Origin: Hyphomicrobiales bacterium
Lineage (GTDB): Bacteria; Pseudomonadota; Alphaproteobacteria; Rhizobiales; Rhizobiaceae
DNA length: 64,000 nt
Direction of reading: 5' to 3'
NCBI GenBank assembly: GCA_900473685.1
Contig: UCNE01000009.1
Coordinates: 124,001 to 188,000, forward strand
The position numbers and the translations under genes were made by a program. The notes under the pieces were generated by a model. It did no database searches. It saw only the letters and a program-made list of their open reading frames with translations, and was not told the origin of the DNA. Positions 37,530 through 50,767 of this stretch are shown here, in pieces (position 1 is the stretch's first letter; the number at the start of each line of letters is the position of its first letter).

Positions 37530-38006
37530 ATGCGTCACGTTGATTTTTCCCCCCTTTACCGTTCCACCGTCGGTTTCGACCGTCTCTTCACCATGCTCGA
37601 CAGTCTCGGCCAGCCGGACCAGTCGCAGACCTATCCGCCCTACAATATCGAGCGGACCGGCGAGAGCACCTACCGGATCACCATGGCCGTTGCCGGGTTT
37701 GACGAAAGTGAACTTTCGATCGAAGCCCGCGAGCACACGCTGACCGTCAAGGGCGAGAAGAGCGAAGAAAAGGCGACTGAAAACCAGTTCCTGTATCGCG
37801 GCATTGCCAAGCGCGCCTTCGAGCGCCGCTTCCAGCTGGCTGATCACGTGGAAATCCAGTCCGCTTCGCTGAAGAACGGCCTGCTTCACATCGATCTCCT
37901 GCGCGAGATCCCGGAAGCCGCCAAGCCGCGCCGCATCGACATCGTTGCCGCCCAGTCGGCGCCGAAGCAGATCGAAGCCACGCAGCTCACCGGCAGCACC
38001 AACTAA
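37530..38006 (+). CDS. small heat-shock protein (Hsp20/IbpA type)
   Basis: 158 aa from MRHVDFSPLYRSTVGFDRLF, the standard start of class A rhizobial Hsp20 proteins. The alpha-crystallin domain spans about residues 35-130 (YNIERTGESTYRITMAVAGF ... GIAKRAFERRFQLADHV ... SLKNGLLHIDLLREIPE). It binds unfolding proteins without ATP and hands them to DnaK/ClpB. A sigma-32 promoter and a ROSE-like leader suggest two-level heat control. The sequence LLHIDLLREIPEAAKPRRIDI holds the conserved I-x-I-type C-terminal tail region (RRIDI). A terminator follows at 38057-38092. Confidence 0.94.
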   Translation: MRHVDFSPLYRSTVGFDRLFTMLDSLGQPDQSQTYPPYNIERTGESTYRITMAVAGFDESELSIEAREHTLTVKGEKSEEKATENQFLYRGIAKRAFERRFQLADHVEIQSASLKNGLLHIDLLREIPEAAKPRRIDIVAAQSAPKQIEATQLTGSTN

Positions 38007-38056
38007 GCTGTTGATGAAAAGATGCAGCGTCTGAGCAGGCGCTGCTGATAATAGAG

Positions 38057-38092
38057 AGCCGTTTGCAGCTTTGTGTTGCAGACGGCTTTTTT
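38057..38092 (+). terminator. terminator of hsp20
   Basis: AGCCGT..TGCA pairs with TGCAG..ACGGCT around a loop, followed by a run of six T. It lies 51 bases past the hsp20 stop and before the APH-like gene. Confidence 0.8.
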
Positions 38093-38159
38093 GTAGGAAA
38101 GTCTCGCCGCTGTAATGGCAGCGAGGCGGCGATTTTGCGCTGGAGAAAAAGAGGGTTTG

Positions 38160-38960
38160 ATGAGCGAGTTGTCCCCCGTGCTGCCCGTTGAGGCACTGCC
38201 ACCAGAGTGGCGTATTCAGCTGTCGTCCTATCATTTCGAGCGCGACGAGGTTGGTCAGTCCGCAGCTGGCGTTTTCAAGCTGGTCGGGGACGGAAAGCCG
38301 GACCTCTTTCTGAAATGCGAGCCGGCTGGCCCGTTTGGCGAATTGCCCGATGAGGCAACACGATTGCTATGGCTGGTGGGGGCGGGGATTGCCTGCCCGA
38401 ACGTTGTTGCGCAGGACGTTCACGACGGCCAGAACTGGCTGCTGCTCAGCGCTATCCCGGGGCGTGATTTGTCGGTTGCGCCGATCACGCCGCAACAGTG
38501 CATCGAGATAATGGCAACCGCGCTGCGCCTGTTACATGCCGTCGACACCAGGAGCTGCCCGTTCGATCACAGGCTTTCCAACCGGCTGGCGATTGCCAGA
38601 GCGCGGATGGAGGCGGGTGAGGTCGACGAGGACGATTTCGATGACGAGCGGCTCGGCCAATCCGCTGAAGATCTTTTCCAGCTTCTCGAAACACAAAAGC
38701 TTGAGGGTGCCGATCTTGTCGTGACGCATGGTGATGCGTGTTTGCCGAACCTGTTGGCGCTTGATGGCCGGTTCAGCGGGTTTATCGATTGTGCCCGTCT
38801 GGGCGTCGCTGACCGCTATCAGGACCTGGCGCTTGCCTATTGCAGTGTTTGTGACGATTTTGGCGAGGCTTGGGGGCAAGCCTTCCTTGATCTCTACGGT
38901 GTCCCCCAGCCGGATCGGGCCAAGCTCGCTTATTATCAATTGCTGGACGAGTTTTTCTAA
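38160..38960 (+). CDS. APH(3')-family aminoglycoside phosphotransferase-like kinase
   Basis: 266 aa from MSELSPVLPVEALP, with AGAGGG as ribosome site. It follows the APH(3') pattern throughout: nucleotide-loop region SAAGVFKL, Lys in DLFLKCEP, catalytic loop VTHGDACLPN (Asp, Asn) and metal loop FIDCARLGVADRYQDLALA. APH(3') enzymes usually read FIDCGRLG; here the Gly after Cys is Ala, a small change in the Asp-x-Gly metal motif. The C-terminal DEFF is the family's terminal motif. It may be a chromosomal kinase of kanamycin-type drugs or of another substrate; resistance cannot be claimed from sequence. Confidence 0.82.
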   Translation: MSELSPVLPVEALPPEWRIQLSSYHFERDEVGQSAAGVFKLVGDGKPDLFLKCEPAGPFGELPDEATRLLWLVGAGIACPNVVAQDVHDGQNWLLLSAIPGRDLSVAPITPQQCIEIMATALRLLHAVDTRSCPFDHRLSNRLAIARARMEAGEVDEDDFDDERLGQSAEDLFQLLETQKLEGADLVVTHGDACLPNLLALDGRFSGFIDCARLGVADRYQDLALAYCSVCDDFGEAWGQAFLDLYGVPQPDRAKLAYYQLLDEFF

Positions 38961-38967
38961 CTCCTGC

Positions 38968-39951
38968 CTATTCGGCTGCGGCAACCGCCATGCGCCGGCC
39001 ACGTTCGGCATATTTCTGGGCAATCACCGCGCAGGCCATCAGCTGGATCTGGTGGAACAGCATCAAGGGCAGGACGATGCTGCCGATGCCTTGGCCTGCG
39101 AAGATGACGTTGGCCATCGGCACGCCGCTGGCAAGGCTCTTTTTCGAACCGCAGAAGGTGATGGCGATCTCGTCTTCCCGCGAAAAGCCGAGCAGGCGGC
39201 TGCCGTACATCGTCACGATCAGCACGATGGCCAGAAGCAGGATGTCGAGGGCGATGACGACGGCGATGTCGCGGACGGAGAATGTGCTCCAGATATGTTC
39301 CGTCACCGCTTCGCTGAAGGCGAGATAGACGACCATCAGAATCGAGCCGCGATCGACCGGCATCAAAAGCTTTTTGCGGGCGCGGATGAAATTGCCGATC
39401 CACGGCTGGAGGATCTGGCCGAGGATGAACGGTGCGAGCAGTTGCAGCAGGATTTGCTCTAGCGCATCGAACGAGAAGCCGCCCTGGCCGCCGGAGGTAA
39501 ACAGCAGGCCGACCAGCAGCGGTGTCAGAAACATGCCGAAAATATTGGAGGCGGACGCAGCGCAGATGGCGGCCGGAACATTGCCGCCGGCCATTGAGGT
39601 AAAAGCGATCGACGATTGCACCGTCGAGGGCAGGACGCAGAGGAAGAGGATGCCGGTGTAGAGGGCAGGGGGCAGAACGCTTTCCGGCAGGAAACCGATG
39701 GCCAGACCGAGCAGCGGGAAGAGCACGAAGGTTGAGGCCAAAATCACGATGTGGAGCCGCCAATGCAGTAGGCCGGCCACCACGACATCACGCGACAACC
39801 GCGCGCCATGCAGGAAGAACAGAAGGCCGATGGCGATTTTCGTCGCCAGGCCAAACCACTCTGCCGGTTCGCCGGAAATGGGCAAGAGCGATGCAAGGAT
39901 CACCGTACAGACGAGCAGGATGGTGAAAGTATCGGGCAGGAAGCGGCGCAT
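38968..39951 (-). CDS. bile acid:sodium symporter (BASS) family transporter, YfeH-like
   Basis: 327 aa from MRRFLPDTFTILLVCTV, which lines up with the E. coli YfeH start; an ATG 18 bases upstream is possible. About ten hydrophobic segments are present. Family signatures include ALLFFLHG-type GLLFFLHGARLSRD, FVLFPLLGLAIGFL and FCGSKKSLASGVPMA near the C-terminus. The substrate of YfeH-type BASS proteins is unknown; organic anions cotransported with sodium are expected. It lies divergent from a LysR regulator across a 96-base gap with a dyad at 40001-40031, so that regulator probably controls it. Confidence 0.88.
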   Translation of the reverse strand: MRRFLPDTFTILLVCTVILASLLPISGEPAEWFGLATKIAIGLLFFLHGARLSRDVVVAGLLHWRLHIVILASTFVLFPLLGLAIGFLPESVLPPALYTGILFLCVLPSTVQSSIAFTSMAGGNVPAAICAASASNIFGMFLTPLLVGLLFTSGGQGGFSFDALEQILLQLLAPFILGQILQPWIGNFIRARKKLLMPVDRGSILMVVYLAFSEAVTEHIWSTFSVRDIAVVIALDILLLAIVLIVTMYGSRLLGFSREDEIAITFCGSKKSLASGVPMANVIFAGQGIGSIVLPLMLFHQIQLMACAVIAQKYAERGRRMAVAAAE

Positions 39952-40000
39952 ATTGATCGTCCAGGTCATCGGAAAGCAGATGGCGGCATCATTGTCATTA

Positions 40001-40031
40001 TGATATCGAATGCAAGAAATAACGATTATCA
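40001..40031. promoter_or_regulatory. candidate LysR-type operator dyad
   Basis: TGATATCG (40001-40008) and CGATTATCA (40023-40031) are near-inverted repeats in the short divergent gap between the BASS transporter and the LysR gene. LysR regulators typically bind such interrupted dyads (T-N11-A) between divergent genes. Confidence 0.45.
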
Positions 40032-40047
40032 CATTTCAGGATGATCA

Positions 40048-40926
40048 ATGCTTGATCTGGTGCAGCTTCGCAGTTTTCTCGCGGTCGAACAGATGGCGAG
40101 CTTCACGCTCGCGGCCGAGCGGCTGGGGCTCGGGCAATCGACCGTCAGCCAGCATATCCGGCGGCTGGAAGCCGATCTCGGCCGCAAATTGGTCGAACGC
40201 GACACCCATCAAGTGTCGCTGACGGCGGATGGCGAGGCGCTTTTGGGTCCAGCCAGAGCGATGCTGTCGCTCGACGGGCAGGTGAAATCGCTGTTTGCCG
40301 AGCGCAGCCTGCATGGGCGATTGCATCTCGGCGTATCCGAAGATTTCGTCATGAGCCGCCTTCCGGCGGTACTCGAGGATTTTTCCCGGGCGCATGCTTC
40401 GGTCGATCTGGAGCTGACGGTGGCTTTGAGCGGCACGCTGTATCAGATGCAGGATGAAGGTGCGCTCGATCTCGTGCTGGCGAAGCGGCGGATCGGCGAT
40501 GCGCGCGGTCAGCTAGTCTACCGCGAGCCGTTGGTCTGGCTGGCGCGCGATCCGGAGCGGGTGATGCGCGGTGATGTCTTGCCGCTGATCGCCTTTCCGC
40601 CGCCGAGCATTACCCGTAGCGTGGCGCTGGAAGCGCTGGAAAAAGCAGGTGTGTCGTGGCGGATCGTCTGCACCTGCGGCAGCTTGAGCGGCCTGACGGC
40701 CGCCGCCCGCGCCGGAATGGGCGTTCTGGTGCAGCCGCGCAGCATGGCACCGGCAGGATTGCGTGAAATCACCTCGGATCGGCTGCCGCGGCTTGAGGAT
40801 GTGGAATTCGTGCTGGTGGCACGGCGGGGTGCGGACAGGGCGCTGGTGGAAGCCCTGTCCGGCGAGATCCTGACCACGGTCGGCGGCCCGAAGGCTGCAG
40901 CCGTAACAGGCAAATCAATGCTCTGA
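40048..40926 (+). CDS. LysR family transcriptional regulator
   Basis: A 292-aa LysR protein. The winged helix-turn-helix covers residues 1-60 (FLAVEQMASFTLAAERLGLGQSTVSQHIRRLEADLG), followed by the linker helix and a periplasmic-binding-like effector domain (HGRLHLGVSEDFVMSRLPAVL ... GLTAAARAGMGVLVQP). AGGAT lies before the ATG. Being divergent from the BASS transporter gene, it is the likely regulator of that gene and of itself. Its stop codon TGA touches the convergent threonine aldolase stop with no base between. Confidence 0.9.
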   Translation: MLDLVQLRSFLAVEQMASFTLAAERLGLGQSTVSQHIRRLEADLGRKLVERDTHQVSLTADGEALLGPARAMLSLDGQVKSLFAERSLHGRLHLGVSEDFVMSRLPAVLEDFSRAHASVDLELTVALSGTLYQMQDEGALDLVLAKRRIGDARGQLVYREPLVWLARDPERVMRGDVLPLIAFPPPSITRSVALEALEKAGVSWRIVCTCGSLSGLTAAARAGMGVLVQPRSMAPAGLREITSDRLPRLEDVEFVLVARRGADRALVEALSGEILTTVGGPKAAAVTGKSML

Positions 40927-41973
40927 TCAGAGGGCTTTCAGGAACTGGTCGACATTCTCCGGTGTGGTCGCGAAGCTGGTGACCAGGCGGTAGAGGCCCT
41001 CGTTTTCGGAAACGGAGTCCGCCAATGTGTGTGGGACCGGCCAATCGTAGAAGACAGCGCCGTCTGCCTTCAGTTTTGCAGCAACCTCTTTTTTCAGGAC
41101 GACGAAAAGCTCATTGGAGCCGGTCGGCCATGCAAGGTGGGCGCTGTTCGATCCCTCGATGCCCGCGGCAAGCCGGTCTGCCATGCTGTTGGCGTGGCGG
41201 GCGAGATCGAGCCAGAGATCACCTTCAAGATAGGCATCGAACTGGGCGGCGATGAAGCGCGATTTCGAGAAAAGCTGGGCGGAGCGCTTGCGCAGATAGC
41301 CCATCTCTTCGGCCTTCGACGTGTCGAACAGGATCAGCGCCTCGGCGCACCAGCAACCGTTCTTGGTGCCGCCGAAAGAGAGCAGATCGACGCCGCGTTT
41401 CCAGGTCATTTCGGCCGGTGTCGTGCCGAGTGTCACCAGCGCATTGGCGAAACGGGCGCCGTCCATGTGCAGGGGAAGCTTGGACGATTTGGCGATGGCG
41501 GCGATCGCGTCGATTTCGGCAAGGCTGTAGACGGTGCCTGCCTCCGTCGCCTGGGTCATGGTGATGGCCATCGGCTGGCCGCCGTGGACGCCACCGCCAC
41601 GGGTCCGGCGGATTTCCTTCTCCAGCAGGTCCGGAATCATCTTGCCCTGTGGCCCATCAACCGGGGCAAGCTTGGCGCCATGCGAGAAGAATTCCGGTGC
41701 GCCGCATTCGTCGGCGCTTACATGCGCTTCACGGTGGCAGAGCACATGGCCGCCGGGGCGGTTGGTGCTGGCCAGCGCCAGCGAATTGGCAGCGGTGCCG
41801 GTGGCGACGAAGAACACGGCGACATCGCGCTCGAAGACCTCCGACAGTTTCTTTTCTACGCGCTTATCGAGTTCACTGGTGCCATAGGCGGAAGCGAAGC
41901 CACCGGCCGCCTTGACGAGGCTTTCGGCAATGACGGGATGGGCGCCTGCCCAGTTGTCGGAGGAGAAAATCAT
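40927..41973 (-). CDS. ltaE: low-specificity L-threonine aldolase
   Basis: 348 aa from MIFSSDNWAGAHPVIAE; longer frames to 42051 are not supported. It is a PLP enzyme of the beta-eliminating lyase group that splits threonine or allo-threonine to glycine and acetaldehyde. The PLP lysine is in LLSFGGTKNGCWCAEAL, the aspartate contacting the pyridine ring in LHMDGARFANAL, and the phosphate region in FVATGTAANSLAL. It is convergent with the LysR gene. The activity subtype (L or D, threonine or phenylserine) cannot be settled from sequence. Confidence 0.88.
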   Translation of the reverse strand: MIFSSDNWAGAHPVIAESLVKAAGGFASAYGTSELDKRVEKKLSEVFERDVAVFFVATGTAANSLALASTNRPGGHVLCHREAHVSADECGAPEFFSHGAKLAPVDGPQGKMIPDLLEKEIRRTRGGGVHGGQPMAITMTQATEAGTVYSLAEIDAIAAIAKSSKLPLHMDGARFANALVTLGTTPAEMTWKRGVDLLSFGGTKNGCWCAEALILFDTSKAEEMGYLRKRSAQLFSKSRFIAAQFDAYLEGDLWLDLARHANSMADRLAAGIEGSNSAHLAWPTGSNELFVVLKKEVAAKLKADGAVFYDWPVPHTLADSVSENEGLYRLVTSFATTPENVDQFLKAL

Positions 41974-42537
41974 GATGTGATCCTGCTGTTCCGGGGAAAT
42001 AGGCCCCGAATTGAATGGTCGGAAGAGACCATACGGATGCCGTAGCGGCAATCAATCCAGGCAAGGTGAGATAGGGACAATATCAGACCAGTTTGAAACC
42101 AAATTGAAGAAAATGAGGAGTTGTCGAAAGAAAATTACAAAAACACGAAATTAACCGCAATGTTCGGCAAAATTGGGTCGAATATTTTGCATTAGTGGTC
42201 TTGCGGAGGTGGGTGCTTTCTGGCATAGAGCCTATGAAATAGGACAGTATGCCTGTCCTATTTCGGTCTCAAGACCGGAAGGACGCCGGAAAGCCCGCCT
42301 GATGCGGCTTCTGGCTGACGATTGTAGACCGCGCCGGACGCTCTGTTGTCCGGGCCGGCGGGACAGTCTCGATGGTCGTGAGCACTCTGTGCCTGATGCC
42401 ATCAATGGTTCATTTGCGACCGCATCAGGATCATGCAACGATAATGCCGGTGCCGGCCTCGACGGGACTCTTGCCCGCAAAAGCCTGCCTGGACTGCGGA
42501 AATATCCGGCCATGCCGGGTTAACAGGAGGGAAGACG
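41974..42537. other. 564-base leader/intergenic region upstream of gltB
   Basis: No protein gene is convincing. The left third (42060-42200) is AT-rich with A-runs and may hold promoters for the threonine aldolase or gltB. A perfect 11-bp inverted repeat lies at 42237-42263. The right part (42270-42530) is GC-rich with several short stems, consistent with a long gltB leader. A good ribosome site (AGGAGGGAAG) precedes gltB. Confidence 0.45.
42237..42263. promoter_or_regulatory. perfect 11-bp inverted repeat upstream of gltB
   Basis: AAATAGGACAG and CTGTCCTATTT flank TATGC. It could be an operator for a dimeric regulator or, if transcribed, a hairpin ending in ATTT. It lies 275 bases before the gltB ATG. 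I do not recognise it as a known site. Confidence 0.45.
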
Positions 42538-47259
<4,722 letters not shown>

Positions 47260-47277
47260 CCGCCGATCTGTGACAAC

Positions 47278-47308
47278 GCACCCCGGTAGCCGAAAGGCGC
47301 GGGGGTGC
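47278..47308 (+). other. hairpin between gltB and gltD
   Basis: GCACCCC pairs with GGGGTGC across 17 bases. There is no T-run, so it is more likely an mRNA processing or stability hairpin than a terminator. It may set the GltB:GltD ratio. Confidence 0.45.
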
Positions 47309-47363
47309 ATCTGGCGCGCTCACAGCGAGCGTCTACTCGGATTAGAGATATCAGGAATTCACG

Positions 47364-48818
47364 ATGGGCAAGGTTACAGGCTTCATGGAAATCGACCGGC
47401 AGCTGGCGAAGTATCAGCCGGCATCGGATCGCATCCGGCATTTCCGCGAATTCACAATCCCGATGTCGGAACCCGAAGTGCAGAAACAGGCGGCGCGCTG
47501 CATGGACTGTGGCATCCCCTATTGCCATGGCCCGACCGGCTGCCCGGTGCACAACCAGATCCCCGACTGGAACGATCTGGTCTACACCGGCAATTGGGAT
47601 GAGGCGATCCGCAACCTGCACTCGACCAATAATTTCCCGGAATTCACCGGCCGCATCTGCCCGGCACCCTGCGAGGAAGCTTGCACGCTCAACCTCGAAG
47701 ATGCGCCGGTGGCGATCAAGACCGTCGAGCAGGCGATTGCCGACAAGGCCTATGAAATGGGCTACATCGTGCCGCAGCCGGCTTTTACAAAGACCGGCAA
47801 GAAGGTGGCGATCATCGGCTCGGGACCTGCCGGCATGGCGGCGGCCCAGCAGTTGGCCCGCGCTGGGCACGAGGTTCACGTCTATGAGCGCGAAACCAAG
47901 CCCGGCGGCCTGCTGCGCTACGGTATCCCGGACTTCAAGATGGAGAAGAACTTCATCGACCGCCGCGTCGACCAGATGCGCGGCGAAGGCGTCACCTTCC
48001 ATTGCGGCGTCAATGTTGGGGTCGATCGCAGCGTCGACAGCCTGATCGCCGAACACGATGCCGTGCTCTATTGCGGTGGTGCCGAAACGCCGCGCGATGC
48101 CGGTATTCCGGGTGTCGAATTCACCGGCGTTCATGACGCGATGCCTTATCTCGTCCAGCAGAACCGCCGTGTCGGCCGCGAAAACATTGACAGCGTCGGC
48201 TGGCCGTCGGACCCGATCCTTGCCGGTGGCAAGCATATCGTCGTCGTCGGCGGCGGCGATACCGCGTCCGACTGCGTTGGCACGGCCTTCCGTCAGGGCG
48301 CCGTCAAGGTCACCCAGCTCGACATCCGCCCGCAGCCGCCGGAAAAGGAAGACAAGCTCGCCGTCTGGCCGTTCTGGGCCACCAAGATGCGCACCTCGTC
48401 ATCGCAGGCCGAAGGTGCTGTGCGCGAGTTTCAGGTGGCGACGCTTGAGTTTGTCGGCGAAGACGGTGTGCTGACCGGCGTCAAGTGCTGTCAGGTCGAT
48501 GAGCGCCGCAAGCCGATTGCTGGTACCGAATTCGTCATCAAGGCCGATCTCGCCTTCATCGCCATCGGCTTCAGCGGCCCGGGCAAGGACAGCGTGCTGA
48601 AGGATCTGGGCGAGAAGCTGGTTATCGGCAAGGACAAGCGCGGCGGCTCCTTCGTCACGGCCAATGACAAGGATTATCGCACCTCGGTCGACAAGGTCTG
48701 GGCAGCCGGCGACGTGCGCCGTGGCCAGTCGCTGGTCGTCTGGGCGATCCGCGAAGGCCGCCAGGCGGCTCGGGCGATCGATGAAGCCCTAATGGGCGCG
48801 ACGACCCTGCCACGCTAA
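47364..48818 (+). CDS. gltD: glutamate synthase small subunit
   Basis: The 484-aa beta subunit carries NADPH and FAD and passes electrons to GltB. The N-terminal iron-sulfur region has [17 protein letters not shown] and [12 protein letters not shown]. The FAD dinucleotide fold follows in [19 protein letters not shown], and the NADPH fold in [18 protein letters not shown]. The C-terminus has [21 protein letters not shown], the second FAD-contacting motif. Length is standard. The ATG is 104 bases after gltB, in the same transcript; a terminator follows. Confidence 0.96.
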   Translation: MGKVTGFMEIDRQLAKYQPASDRIRHFREFTIPMSEPEVQKQAARCMDCGIPYCHGPTGCPVHNQIPDWNDLVYTGNWDEAIRNLHSTNNFPEFTGRICPAPCEEACTLNLEDAPVAIKTVEQAIADKAYEMGYIVPQPAFTKTGKKVAIIGSGPAGMAAAQQLARAGHEVHVYERETKPGGLLRYGIPDFKMEKNFIDRRVDQMRGEGVTFHCGVNVGVDRSVDSLIAEHDAVLYCGGAETPRDAGIPGVEFTGVHDAMPYLVQQNRRVGRENIDSVGWPSDPILAGGKHIVVVGGGDTASDCVGTAFRQGAVKVTQLDIRPQPPEKEDKLAVWPFWATKMRTSSSQAEGAVREFQVATLEFVGEDGVLTGVKCCQVDERRKPIAGTEFVIKADLAFIAIGFSGPGKDSVLKDLGEKLVIGKDKRGGSFVTANDKDYRTSVDKVWAAGDVRRGQSLVVWAIREGRQAARAIDEALMGATTLPR

Positions 48819-48847
48819 CCCAATCGGTCCGCGTATAATCGACTTGG

Positions 48848-48879
48848 AAACGCCGCGTACCGTCTGGTGCGCGGCGTTT
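48848..48879 (+). terminator. probable terminator after gltD
   Basis: AAACGCCGCG pairs with CGCGGCGTTT around a 12-base loop, 30 bases past gltD. The T-run is short (TTT), so termination strength is uncertain. Confidence 0.6.
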
Positions 48880-49165
48880 GCCGTTCTGCGGTTGCTGGAA
48901 ATTGGGCTCAATGATGGCGGCGGGAACCGATGCAACATTAACTTGCTGCAATGAAACGGTAATAAACCTTTAATTTGTAAATATTCGCAGTGCCTATAAT
49001 ATTCATCTCAAGCGTAGTTCTTGGGAGTTCAGTATTTTCCGCCAATACTGACGGTCTTCTGAAGTTTCTTCTTGAAAAGAACGCTGCCGATCACCCGACG
49101 CCCACGTTCCCATGACCGGGAACCATGACGCCGCACCCCAACGAGTTCGTAAGGGACCCTTTGTC
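48880..49165 (+). promoter_or_regulatory. upstream region and long leader of the degP-like gene
   Basis: The stretch 48950-49015 is AT-rich and contains a perfect TATAAT (48996-49001), but I find no good -35 at 16-18 bases. A start near 49008 would give a leader of about 158 nt that includes the hairpin CAGTATT/AATACTG (49030-49050). An envelope-stress sigma factor could use a different box. There is no protein gene in the interval. Confidence 0.4.
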
Positions 49166-50665
49166 ATGTCTAACATTCTCCTGACTCACCGTGCCGCAGC
49201 GCTGGTCGGAGCCGCCATCTTGGTCGGCGCGGCGGCGTTTCCCTTCACTATCCATTCAACAACCGCAATGGCAGCGTCCGCACCTGCCACCGCGCCGCTC
49301 GCCACGAACGGATCCTTCGCGGATGTCGTTTCTGTCGACAAGCCCGCGGTCGTGACCATTATCTCGACAATGAAGGCAACCGACGTGAGCGACAGCGGCA
49401 GCAATTCGCCGATGGACGAGCAGTTCCGTCAGTTCTTCGAGCAGCAGGGCATCCCGATGCCGAAGCTGGCGCCGCAGCCCCAGCAAGGTGAACGCGGCAT
49501 GGCCCTCGGCTCCGGCTTCATCGTCAGCAGCGACGGCATCATCGTCACCAACAACCATGTGATCGACAATGCGATCGACATCAAGGTGACGCTTGATGAC
49601 GGAACGGAACTGCCCGCCAAGCTTCTGGGCGCCGATCCGAAGTCCGATCTCGCCGTGCTGAAGATCGCCGCTGCCAAGCCGCTGGCAACGCTCGCCTGGG
49701 GCGATTCCGATACGCTGAAGCTGGGCGACCAGATCTTGGCGATCGGCAATCCGTTCGGCATCGGCACGACGGTCACCGCCGGTATCGTTTCGGCCCGCGG
49801 GCGCGATCTGCATAGCGGCCCCTATGACGACTTCATCCAGATCGACGCACCGATCAACCACGGCAATTCCGGTGGCCCGCTTGTCGATCATTCCGGCAAT
49901 GTCGTTGGCATCAACACCGCGATCTACTCGCCGAATGGCGGTAGTGTTGGTGTCGGTTTCGCTATCCCCTCCGATCAGGCGCAAAAGATCGTCGCCAAGC
50001 TCGAAAAGAGCGGATCGATCGATCACGGTTATCTCGGCGTGCAGATCCAGCCGGTAACGGCAGATGTTGCCGATGCCGTTGGCCTGACCAAGGCGGAAGG
50101 CGCGCTGGTCGCTGCCGTCAACGCGGGTACCCCTGCAGCACAGGCGGGCCTGAGGACTGGCGATATCATCATGACGGTCGGCAGCGAGGCGGTAAAGTCG
50201 CCGCACGATCTGTCGCGGCTGGTTGCCGATCTGTCGCCGGGTGCAAAGGAAGCCGTGACCGTCTGGCGCGATGGCAAGACCGTGGACCTCAGCGTCACCG
50301 TCGGTGGCAATGATGGCGACCAGAAACAGGCTTCAGCCGCCAAGGATGATAGCAAGGTGCAGACCGGGCCGAGCATTGGCGTGGCGCTTGCCGACCTGAC
50401 GCCGGATGTGCGCCAGGAACTGAGGCTGCCTGACAATGTCACCGGCGCCGTTGTTGCCAAGGTCAACCCGGACAAGCCGGCCGCCGCCGCCGGTATCCAG
50501 GCAGGCGATGTCATCGTCTCGGTCAACGACAAGGCCGTCGTGAGTGCCGGCGATGTGAAGACGGCGATTGCCAATGCGGTGAAGTCCGGACGCAAGTCGG
50601 TGCTGCTGCTCATCGAGCGCGGCGACCAGAAGACCTTTATCGCCGTGCCGTTCGCGGCCGCCTGA
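49166..50665 (+). CDS. periplasmic Do-like serine protease (DegP/HtrA family)
   Basis: 499 aa from MSNILLTHRAAALVG, with AAGGGA upstream; an earlier ATG (49112) adds 18 residues before the signal peptide. An N-terminal signal sequence ends near AMAASA. The trypsin-like triad is His131 (TNNHVID), Asp161 (KSDLAVLKI) and Ser235 (NHGNSGGPL). Two PDZ domains follow (about 285-375 and 400-495; GYLGVQIQPV, GPSIGVALADL). It refolds or degrades damaged envelope proteins. An own promoter, leader and terminator suggest a single-gene unit. Confidence 0.93.
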   Translation: MSNILLTHRAAALVGAAILVGAAAFPFTIHSTTAMAASAPATAPLATNGSFADVVSVDKPAVVTIISTMKATDVSDSGSNSPMDEQFRQFFEQQGIPMPKLAPQPQQGERGMALGSGFIVSSDGIIVTNNHVIDNAIDIKVTLDDGTELPAKLLGADPKSDLAVLKIAAAKPLATLAWGDSDTLKLGDQILAIGNPFGIGTTVTAGIVSARGRDLHSGPYDDFIQIDAPINHGNSGGPLVDHSGNVVGINTAIYSPNGGSVGVGFAIPSDQAQKIVAKLEKSGSIDHGYLGVQIQPVTADVADAVGLTKAEGALVAAVNAGTPAAQAGLRTGDIIMTVGSEAVKSPHDLSRLVADLSPGAKEAVTVWRDGKTVDLSVTVGGNDGDQKQASAAKDDSKVQTGPSIGVALADLTPDVRQELRLPDNVTGAVVAKVNPDKPAAAAGIQAGDVIVSVNDKAVVSAGDVKTAIANAVKSGRKSVLLLIERGDQKTFIAVPFAAA

Positions 50666-50710
50666 CTTCGGTTGGCAGCTCTCGTCGCAAGATACGAGCT
50701 GCTGAAGATC

Positions 50711-50736
50711 CCGTCCTCCTGGCGGAAGGAGGACGG
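50711..50736 (+). terminator. probable terminator after the degP-like gene
   Basis: CCGTCCTCC pairs with GGAGGACGG around a short loop, followed by GGTTTCT. The weak T-run lowers certainty. It lies between convergent genes and could serve both. Confidence 0.6.
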
Positions 50737-50767
50737 GGTTTCTACGTTTGTTGAAGGGTCCTTGGTA

